DNA of 64,000 nt from Acholoe squamosa (lineage: Eukaryota > Annelida > Polychaeta > Phyllodocida > Polynoidae). The stretch spans positions 43,323,269 to 43,387,268 of the forward strand of contig OX439041.1 of NCBI GenBank assembly GCA_949317995.1, written 5' to 3'. This document shows positions 49,622 through 59,000 of the stretch, piece after piece. A program made the translations under genes and the position numbers. The first letter of the stretch is position 1. Every line of letters starts with the position of its first letter. Below the pieces are notes generated by a model. That model was not told the DNA's origin. It did not search any database and saw nothing but the letters and a program-made list of their open reading frames with translations.

Positions 49622-50494
49622 AAATTACAGATTTCTTTTTTCAAAGACACATGATGAAAAATTCTCACTCAGTAACATGTCCAAACCTCATGGAAATGAT
49701 ACATATGATAATATACAATACAAAAAATAACTTTGGGATGTCTTAGATGTTCTTTATTAAATACAGGACACTTGTAAAAAAAAAAATACAAAAAGTAAAA
49801 AATAAAGAACAAATTTGGCCATTTTTTTTTTCACTTCGCCAGGCTATAAGTCTATGAGTTTTTGATGGATCACCACAAATATACACCTTTCTGATAGCCC
49901 TAAGTGTCCTCTATCAAATGAGTCTATGTAAGGCAAGATTGATTCACAACTTCCTTCACTAGAGCCACAAGAGTCCAAAATGACCCCAAAACACAAAATC
50001 TACTGCTTTCCGGCGACCTGACCCGTAATTGTACACTGATATATTATATACTGGATATTTGTTACTCCCATCTATTCACCTTAGGAACACCCATTGTAAT
50101 TCAACCCAGTAGGCAGAGGACACTGAGTCAACGTTGGCAATTGGTTGATATGTGATGATATATAATGTTGATCAACCCATGTTCAACACACTCAATTCAT
50201 TTATTTTATATGCCCCTCGATTTGTGTGGTTTGTACATTTGTAACTAGGCATTGGAATAGGGTTTCACATACTTACTTCTTGGTTAAACTGAGGTCTTAC
50301 AAAGGAAAGAAAACTATCCTATTTTAGGCCTATCTATGCATGTTGGGGAACAAGCGCATTTAGAGTTTCCTATCCCTTATTTCCATTTACAGGCTCCAGG
50401 TTCACACAATTAGAATGAAAGAACAGCAGCCTGAGGCGAGGGGTAAAGAAGACTAGTTAAAAGAAACAACAATCAGATATTTAAAGAAACAAAG
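49622..50494 (+). other. GPCR upstream region
   Basis: Contains the presumed promoter and 5'UTR of the receptor, but no TATA box or clear element was identified. Confidence 0.4.
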
Positions 50495-51898
50495 ATGTCG
50501 CGCCTCTTCCAAGTCGCGCTTCTGTACTGCATCCTCCATTGTCAAGGTCAAGTCGACATGAATACAACATTTGCAGTCACAGAAAACCCGGAGATGACAG
50601 TCTCTGATATCAATGACGTCATGCATGACAACATAACCATGGTAACGATGGCAAATTTAACCAAAGTCCAGATGACTGCATCACTGTTCCTGCAAATGGC
50701 AGCCAGGTATTCAGCATACCATATGGGATATGCACTCAACACGTACATGCTGCCGGCTGTCATTGTGCTTGGTGTGGTCGGCAATGTGCTGAGTCTACTG
50801 ATAATGCTGCAGAAACAGAATAGAAAGCACACCCTTTGCATCTACATGATTGGGCTGGCCATCAATGACCTCTGTATGCTGTTAGGACTTGCACTGTACA
50901 GCTGGGTGCATCATGAATTCATCCATAGGCCATTGGCACAGGTGGAATGCAAGTCTGGTGTCTACTTCTTCTCCGTCTTCTCCATAAATGGGGTATTGAT
51001 CATCATGGTCATGACCATAGAGCGCTTTATGGCCATACGTCACCCTCTTGAAGCCATGGCCACTATGTCCTCGACACGGGCGTATATCACTCTCCTCTTC
51101 CTGGCAGTGTTCTCCTTCGTGTTCTGTGTACCACAGTGGATCTACACCCGCACGCTCCTCAACAACCTCTGTGCAGCATTTGCCTACACAGACTTATTCA
51201 GCACCATCTACAGCTGGCTGTACCTGACCCTCAACTCCTTCCTGCCTTTCAGCATCATCCTCATCCTCAACATCTTCATCATCAATGCCCTGCGCCAGAG
51301 CATGCGTTTCCAGTTTCGGTCATCGAGTGAGAAAAATATGACAGATTCGTTCTCCGACACCAAAGGCTCTACTATGTCAACATCCATCAGCCAGATCAAC
51401 ATGGAAGTCGGCACCCAGACTGAGGTTTCCATCAGCGCCCGCGAGTGTACGATTCTGGATGAGGAGGCCATGGCCCATGTTATCAACGACTTTGACAACG
51501 ATGATAACAAAGCTGGCAACATGAAGAATGGTAATGGTACCAAACGCAGCAGCAATGGCAACAATTCCAACAGCATCAACTATGGCAACACTGTCAGCCA
51601 AAAGGCTGCAATGCTGAAGAATGAGGCGCTCATGAACCGTGAACGCCAGCTGACGGCCATGTTGGTTCTGGTTTCGCTGGCACTGCTCGTGCTCACCCTC
51701 CCACAGTGTATCCGCTACGTCATGACCAATCTCTACAGCTTCAGCCAGTCTCCAAAGATCTTCGCAGAATTCATCCTGTTTTACAACATCACCAACAAGG
51801 TCTTCTTCATCAACAACTCTATCAACTTCTATCTGTACTGCCTGAGTGGACGCCGTTTCCGCACTGACCTGAAGAAGCTCTTCACATGCAAGGATTAG
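50495..51898 (+). CDS. Class A (rhodopsin-like) GPCR, single exon, probable peptide receptor
   Basis: 467-aa seven-helix plasma-membrane receptor expected to couple to G proteins; ligand unknown. Seen: hydrophobic leader (1-18, possible signal peptide), N-glycosylation sequons at N23, N46 and N54, TM1 with GNVLS (N97), TM2 with LAINDL (D125), Cys152 at the top of TM3 and Cys226 in loop 2 as the likely disulfide, ERF (176-178) in place of DRY, TM5 with P251, and TM6 with LPQC (P403). In TM7, NFYLY (444-448) replaces NPxxY, losing the proline. Loop 3 is unusually long (about 265-384) and Asn/Ser/Asp-rich. A short basic helix 8 (GRRFRTDLKKLF) follows. ERF plus the NSINF form recalls expanded orphan neuropeptide-type receptors of marine invertebrates. 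Lack of introns suggests retroposition or expansion of an intronless family. Confidence 0.93.
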   Translation: MSRLFQVALLYCILHCQGQVDMNTTFAVTENPEMTVSDINDVMHDNITMVTMANLTKVQMTASLFLQMAARYSAYHMGYALNTYMLPAVIVLGVVGNVLSLLIMLQKQNRKHTLCIYMIGLAINDLCMLLGLALYSWVHHEFIHRPLAQVECKSGVYFFSVFSINGVLIIMVMTIERFMAIRHPLEAMATMSSTRAYITLLFLAVFSFVFCVPQWIYTRTLLNNLCAAFAYTDLFSTIYSWLYLTLNSFLPFSIILILNIFIINALRQSMRFQFRSSSEKNMTDSFSDTKGSTMSTSISQINMEVGTQTEVSISARECTILDEEAMAHVINDFDNDDNKAGNMKNGNGTKRSSNGNNSNSINYGNTVSQKAAMLKNEALMNRERQLTAMLVLVSLALLVLTLPQCIRYVMTNLYSFSQSPKIFAEFILFYNITNKVFFINNSINFYLYCLSGRRFRTDLKKLFTCKD

Positions 51899-52174
51899 GA
51901 CATGGCAAAAAACTGAACGTATGAAGATCCAGACGGAACTAACATTCTGAGTGAACTGTTGACACACCTATCAAGAGGTCTTTACAAGAGGTCTCACTCT
52001 CTCATCGCTTATTCAGTGTAGATACAATTCCCATTGCATAGATCTACAGACACTATAGCCTCCATGCAATGGCTCATGAGGTCTTCAATTCTTAACTATT
52101 AGATGGCACAAAGCTCTTTTTCTTGTTTTATGTGGCAACTGTGAACTTATATGTATTTTGTAGGTAATACAAAG

Positions 52175-52180
52175 AATAAA
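52175..52180 (+). terminator. Polyadenylation signal of the GPCR gene
   Basis: AATAAA 277 nt after the receptor stop codon, before the minisatellite. Further AATAAA copies occur around 52240. Confidence 0.5.
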
Positions 52181-52313
52181 ATGAGTGATGAAAATTGACA
52201 ATCAAGATTTTAGTAACCAGAGGCATACAATCGGAAAATAAAGGAAAATAAAGGTTCACTCAAATCGTCCATGAGCAATAGGCCAAAGCTGAGCACTTAT
52301 GATAGGTGCACAA

Positions 52314-52979
52314 AGTTATGGTGAACTAGAAAGGGGAGAACATACAGAGGAGTTATGGTGAACTAGAAAGGGGAGAACATACAGAGGAGTTATGGTGAAC
52401 TAGAAAGGGGAGAACATACAGAGGAGTTATGGTGAACTAGAAAGGGGAGAACATACAGAGGAGTTATGGTGAACTAGAAAGGGGAGAACATACAGAGGAG
52501 TTATGGTGAACTAGAAAGGGGAGAACATACAGAGGAGTTATGGTGAACTAGAAAGGGGAGAACATACAGAGGAGTTATGGTGAACTAGAAAGGGGAGAAC
52601 ATACAGAGGAGTTATGGTGAACTAGAAAGGGGAGAACATACAGAGGAGTTATGGTGAACTAGAAAGGGGAGAACATAGAGAGGAGTTATGGTGAACTAGA
52701 AAGGGGAGAACATACAGAGGAGTTATGGTGAACTAGAAAGGGGAGAACATACAGAGGAGTTATGGTGAACTAGAAAGGGGAGAACATACAGAGGAGTTAT
52801 GGTGAACTAGAAAGGGGAGAACATACAGAGGAGTTATGGTGAACTAGAAAGGGGAGAACATACAGAGGAGTTATGGTGAACTAGAAAGGGGAGAACATAC
52901 AGAGGAGTTATGGTGAACTAGAAAGGGGAGAACATACAGAGGAGTTATGGTGAACTAGAAAGGGGAGAACATACAGAGG
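52314..52979 (+). repeat. Minisatellite, 37-bp unit x 18
   Basis: Exactly 18 head-to-tail copies (666 bp) of a 37-bp purine-rich unit starting agttatggtgaactagaaag. The copies are almost identical; the one variant noticed is catagagagg near 52672. It begins about 415 bp after the GPCR stop, so a long 3'UTR would contain it. The low divergence points to recent expansion or homogenisation. Confidence 0.97.
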
Positions 52980-53837
52980 ACTGAGGTCATTCTTGATTCT
53001 AGGCTATTTAAACGAGCCATGAAGTATACTGGATGATGCCTAATGTCTCACAGAGAGATATACGATTACTTTGCATGTTTACCACTGTTTGACCAAAGTT
53101 TTCCATGTTAACTGCTGTTTACTATTGGACAACTGTCATTGTTTAACCCTCATGGTTTTTAATTTGTTAATAACACACGCCTTACCTTGGATACATCTCT
53201 GAGCTCTTAATTGCTATTGTTATTAATTTTGTTTTCCCACCAGAAAATGTTTATGAGTGACTGAGTTTGGATCAAAAATATTTTTATGATCGATGTAAAG
53301 AAAGTGGGATTATATACCAAAGTATTATGTGAACGTTTTTGTTATGATGACGATGTTTGTGTGAGAGTAGATGCGTTGTCTTAATTGGAAGACAAAATAT
53401 CCGGTGCTTTCTTAGACAAGGCCTTTGCCTCCAAAAATGTTTTTAGGAAATTGTTCATTATTGGTGGATACATTTGTATTCTTTACAAGTGCACCGATTA
53501 ATCAACGCTAAGGTGCAAGGCCTTTTTATGTAAGGGGTTATTTAACATTGGTTCACATTAAGCATCTCAGTTGCAGACATGAGGTTGAACTGCATTTGGT
53601 GGATCAGTGTTACGTGAAATAAATTCAATGTTGTTGAAGCATGACATAAAATTGTGCCTTTCTTCTTCTGTTACTGTTATTATTATTAGTAAAAGTTTAC
53701 AAACAATATTTATATAAAACACTCTGACAATGAGTCATTGAAAATAATGTGGGTTCACATCAATGTTATAATGGTCCACATGACCAGTAAACACTGTGAT
53801 ATGGTTATTTTCACAGTAGCACCTCTTACTACCCCAA

Positions 53838-53975
53838 ATAGATAGAGAGAACTTAACGACCGTGGTGTAAAAGGTGGCCGATCCACCCCGAGGGCATAAG
53901 CCTGAAGGGGAGACATCCCCCCGAGGGGTGGATCGGCCACCGAGGACATCAGAGGAGTTTAGTTCTCTATTTTTT
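53838..53975. repeat. Inverted repeat around GGTGGCCGATCCACCCC
   Basis: Arms at 53873-53889 and 53925-53941 pair exactly, with weaker outer pairing (atagagagaac / gttctctat). Related ggatcggcca and gcgatcggcc words follow at 54095-54155. Confidence 0.7.
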
Positions 53976-55144
53976 TTATGATTTAAGAAGGTTTAATTAA
54001 ATGAAAATTAACAAAATCCATTACCATAGCCCTCCATAAGAGCCACGGTTAACCATTTTGTTTGTTTACCTGCACCCAGAATGAGGCTGCAGTAGTGGAT
54101 CGGCCACAGTGGTGGATTGGCACATATTACGCCACTCGGAGTGTGGCGATCGGCCCCGTAAGGCTATCTCTATGGGCCTTCGTTATTTGCATAAAATAAA
54201 TGACAGAGTGACCTTAGGTTAAGTGGAAAAACTAACTTTGATCATTGCGAACTATTATGACTGCATTCTGGAATTACAAGGAGAAAATGTTTAAATACTC
54301 TTGAAAAAGAAAAGTGTACGCATCATACATAGTTATTGATTCAACACATTGTTTATATAGGTTTCAAATGAAATGAAATTTAAACTAGTACATGACCAAA
54401 GTTTGAAGCAGTCTATTTCTATATAACAAAATGAAGAAGATCCATCTGGCAGGTCCTACGATAGTCCGAGTTCTGTATGAAATAAGATAGTGAAAGAGGT
54501 TTTTGCCCTAACATCAACTTCTGAAATGGGTGTCCAACTGGAAGCGACTGAAACTCTCGATTTGGTTTTTTAACATGTGGACCAAGTAGGCCCCTATATC
54601 ATGCCAAATTACCAAAACTTGAATTTTTATTTGAACATTGCGGAAATTCTTGAACACTGAAGAATTGATTTATTTGGAAGAAATAATTTATTTCCAATTG
54701 GAATGTCTCGTTACCTCGTAAGTTTTGTGAATAGACATTGGGAGGTGCAAACCAAAACTATGCACCAACAACCAACTACAGTGGATCCCCCACTGTGATA
54801 CTATGGCCTGGGCTCCATTAGCAGCACAGAGCTGTTTGTGTAACCTGCGACAGTCTACCTTTTTGATGTCTTTTTTTCTTTTTTTTTTTACATTCTGCAT
54901 TAGTCTTGCATGCCAATGCCATGCCATTGACATGCTTGTAATTGTCGCCCAGAACAAAGGACTTTGGATTGTCATATGTAACAGAGAAGCAAGTGTGACG
55001 CTAGTGGACCTCTGGCTTATTAAGGGAATAATATAATTATGTTTAACCAAGCAGGAGTGTTGTGTATCGCTGGCTAACATACAAGATGAAGCCGAGTGCC
55101 TTGGCCAGTGATGCACAGCACAGATGCTAGGTTATACATCTATT

Positions 55145-55225
55145 ATACCTATAGTCCACTGGGCCTCTTCGGTCGATTTTGGCCACACAAAAATCAGCCG
55201 AAGAGGCCCAGTGGACTATAGGTAT
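55145..55225. repeat. Hairpin with 28-bp perfect arms
   Basis: Arms 55145-55172 (ATACCTATAGTCCACTGGGC and on) and 55198-55225 are exact complements, with a partly paired interior. Probably a small foldback element. Confidence 0.85.
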
Positions 55226-55471
55226 TATAATACGTCGATACCGCAATGACACTGTAGCAGTGCATATATCCAGTTCTAAGCTGTTGTTTGGGCACCTCAA
55301 TTTATGCTGAACATGGCTAACCACGGTATGAAGCTGGTTGGTTTACATGGTGGTCAGCCGTCCGCACAGCCCTACAAGTGAGATCAGCATCTATACAAAT
55401 GTAACAGAACAACAGTGTGTGGCTAAAAAAGGAACTTGCTATCAAATGACCATGCAAGTGTTCTTGTTTTT

Positions 55472-55477
55472 TTTATT
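55472..55477 (-). terminator. Polyadenylation signal of the SLC6 gene
   Basis: TTTATT on the plus strand, AATAAA on the coding strand, about 215 nt after the stop codon. Confidence 0.5.
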
Positions 55478-55691
55478 CCAAATAGTTACACATTGAAAGA
55501 AGATCTATCAGTCAGCAAAGGCATAGCAATCCTCTAATGTGAGGAGTTCACTTACATGCGTATTATTTGGTAGGTCGATTAAAAAAATGCAATAGGGTAC
55601 TCAAGGGAAGGGTGAAAAAAGGAACCTTTGTCCAGCCGTAATTACAAATATTCAAAAAGAATACAGAGAAACAAGAAGAGAAAAAGGGACA

Positions 55692-56000
55692 TTACACTTT
55701 GGTATTCTTCTGTAAACCCCCTTTGTGCATGTCGTCAACAACATCAGCTTCTAATGCCATGTTGTCATAACCAAATGATGACAACTTGATTGGGGTATGA
55801 GAGTCAGTGGTGTGAGGGTTAACCTTGGTGTGAGGGTTAACCTTGGTGTGAGGGTGGGCCTCAGTATGAGGGTTAACCTTGCAGTCATCAGACCCAGTCT
55901 GTGTGCCCTGTTCTGTAATCCTCCAGTGTTGTGGCAGGGCAGGCCCCCAGTCATCAGTAGGACGGGATGTGATGTACAACAGCTCACGCGGAGATTTCCA
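55692..56000 (-). CDS. SLC6 terminal exon (cytoplasmic tail)
   Basis: 102 codons and TAA, starting [19 protein letters not shown]. The tail contains four imperfect hexapeptides ([24 protein letters not shown]) encoded by an 18-bp tandem repeat at 55809-55880, so tail length may vary between individuals. Confidence 0.92.
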   Translation of the reverse strand, partial: WKSPRELLYITSRPTDDWGPALPQHWRITEQGTQTGSDDCKVNPHTEAHPHTKVNPHTKVNPHTTDSHTPIKLSSFGYDNMALEADVVDDMHKGGLQKNTKV

Positions 56001-59000
56001 CTGTAAAAGAGTTCAAATATGAAGGTTGATGACGGCCAATTCATGAGGATATCTCAATATAGCTGTATGCGCAATTTAGGTCAAAGTGCTTCACGAATAT
56101 TGTTTAAGAAAATCTGACTAAAAAGGCTACTGCTATTTTCCCTTTTTTCTAATCCGGATTTGTAGAGCAACCAATATGCTCTCTATTGTCATTATACTTC
56201 TTATCCTATTCTAAACTGCTAAAATAGCCTTGATTCTAGAGGCCGCACAGCCATCGTCCTCTGCGCTCATAGTGCATGGACTTCTGACATTCTGCGACCT
56301 CTCTTTGGGACACAGTAAAATCCCTCACATCTCGAATCTTCATATATAGCTAAAAAGTGGAGCTGAGGCCGGCTTGGGGTTAACACATATAACATCAGAA
56401 ATAAAGCTTTGCTTATCATATGAAAAGGTGCATAAAGCATGGAAAACAAGGCCGCATATGCCATTTAAAATAACCACGGCACTTGAAATTAGAGTAGCTT
56501 TTTCCTAATTCCTTTCCAAGGTTCTAATAGCTTTTTACCCACAATCCAAGGGCCGCAGGCACTTGTGGTAATAATTATAAAGACCTCTTGAAAAGTCAAA
56601 TCTATTCTTAAGACCCCAGGCCTAAATATTGGCATGTTATTTCCAGCGATCCCCGCCAGTACCTCATATCCCTTAAAGAATTGACCTGCATGACATAACA
56701 AGGAAGGGATTATTCATGTTCAGTTATTGAAAGAAAGGATGGATCGTGGTCAAATAACTTCACTGAAAATCGCCTCATATGAACATTCATCTTTACATGA
56801 ATGGCCAACGTTACAGTGATTAGTAACGGGCCAAAAGTATGCATATGCATGTTTATGTATATTCATGTTCATGTCCACGAACACTGGTCAGGGATGGTCC
56901 ATACCCCTTCACACGGGTGTAGGAAAAGAGGGGGGGGGGCAGGGGGCCCAGCCCCCCCATCCCAGAGGAGGTGGGGCCTGGATATGCCTCCCCCCCCCCG
57001 CAAATTTGCCAAGACCCATGATAAGCTGCAAAAATTTCCCCCAGATCCTGGCAATATGGTAGGAGAATAGGGAAAAAATCGGAGTCTTGGCTTCACATCA
57101 CAGTGAAAAGTCACCAAAGACTTCGTTTATACATATATCTTATATGCACATGGATAAGTGTCCGCATACTCTAGCTGGTGAATTATGATGGGTGCAATGG
57201 GGTCCCCCTGCATGCTGCCCCCCCCCCCAATCAAGATTTGGTTCCTACGCCTCTGCCTTCTCCAAATCCATTAAAATTATGTTTGCTAATTGATAGATCA
57301 TATGCCTATTTGTAAACATCTGATAACTAATAAGACAATAAAAGATAAGGGCTGATGTAGAAATCATACTTTACCCCATTGAGCCTGATCTCCTTGACAA
57401 TAGCCACCACCATGAGGGCAGGAATGAAGGAGAAGGAGAAGAGGACGAGGAACCATCCGATGCCGTTAGCCCACTCCGGGTAGATGTAGTCATCCAGCTG
57501 CAGCGGCGTGTAGTTGACGATCAAGAAGATGATGATAAACTAGCAAGGAGAGAAATGACATGCATTTTGTAGTATGAATATATATAAGTTCAGAAATCAC
57601 AAAATTCCAAAGATAATTTTCGAAACTATTTACATGTGATATTAAAAATCACCAGCGCAGACTTTTTTTTAAGTCATGATGCTTTCTAATTTCCCAGACG
57701 ATTATTTTAATATTGATATTGAAGTCTCAATGTTTTATTTAGAATTTTCTTTTTAACCGATGACCGCCTACACGACTATGAAAAGAACATTTTGTGGGTC
57801 ATTTTTTTTTTCATTGGAAGCCCAGCCTCATATTAGAATAACATTATTAGATGATATCAAATGTGTATCTTACAATAATGGACATGGGACTGAACAGCAT
57901 CCATGTCATCCTCCAGTAAGGGTTCGGGTGGAAACCAATCATTGACTCGATATCCCCTGCAAATCGGTCATATCCTGTAACAAGAGAACATATACCATTT
58001 TATTACACGACTTCTGTGATTTTGGGTGCTTTTTCTGGATATTCCCATGCACATACCTGTCGATATTGCACACCATCATGCATGCATCATGGCTTTTGTA
58101 AGGCGTGCGGTTATCCATGTAAGGAGGCATGTAATCCATGTAAGGAGGCATGTTATCCTGTAAGGAGGCATGTTATCCATGGATAACATGCCTCCTTACT
58201 TGTCATACATGTCATATGTTACATGTTTAAAACCTACGAAATTGTAATGGCCAGAGTAGGGGTCGAACCTGCAGTCTCCTGATCCCAAATCCAACTCCCT
58301 ATGCAGTGCGCCAAAGGGACTGACAAGAAGTGGTTGGCTAGAACCAGGTCTCTATGATATAAAGCCACCCAGCAGTAGTGTAGTGTGAACACGTCCAGCA
58401 CCTTGACCCATAACCAGGCCAGTCACGCACAGTACCAAAGCAACGGCTGCCGGGCACTGAGGTATGTGTGCCGATAGTATAGTGGCTAGCAAGTAGCACT
58501 CCAAATCCCAGGTGTAGGCGTTCAAGCCCCGGCCTGGTTCATCTTTTTCATGGTCAGAGCTGCCTGTCCCATAGCTACATACCATATTTCCCCGTTTATA
58601 CATCCAGGCATGTATTAGTACTGTCTACTACCTATAACTCCGTTCAGACCAAACCAACGGCTGGCGGGCGCCGAGGCATGTGTACCGATGCTCTATTGGT
58701 TAGAATGCCACCAGAAGCTGTCCGCGTTCCCGCCAACCCCTCTCCAGCACTACTGCTGCCAATGGCTGCTGGGCGCCGAGGTGTGTGTACCGATCGTGTA
58801 CACACACGATGGCAGGCTTCGAGTCCCGGGGAGAGGGAACAATTTTTGTTTTCAACTTGAATTTATTGATATTCTATTGATTATTTATTGATATCGTGTA
58901 ATAAAATAAGTAGTTAATGGATATGTCATGACTTGTGACTGATATCCAACAATAACATGCAACGAGGGGGGCGAGCACCTCGATCATCATAATTTACTCT

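Larger units (their letters stand above)
52980..55471. other. Convergent intergenic region between GPCR and SLC6
   Basis: Holds the two inverted repeats described (53.9 and 55.1 kb). No gene seen. Confidence 0.55.

Noticed and set aside
51208-51967. 123- and 196-residue minus-strand frames
   Set aside because: Antisense shadows of the GPCR coding sequence.
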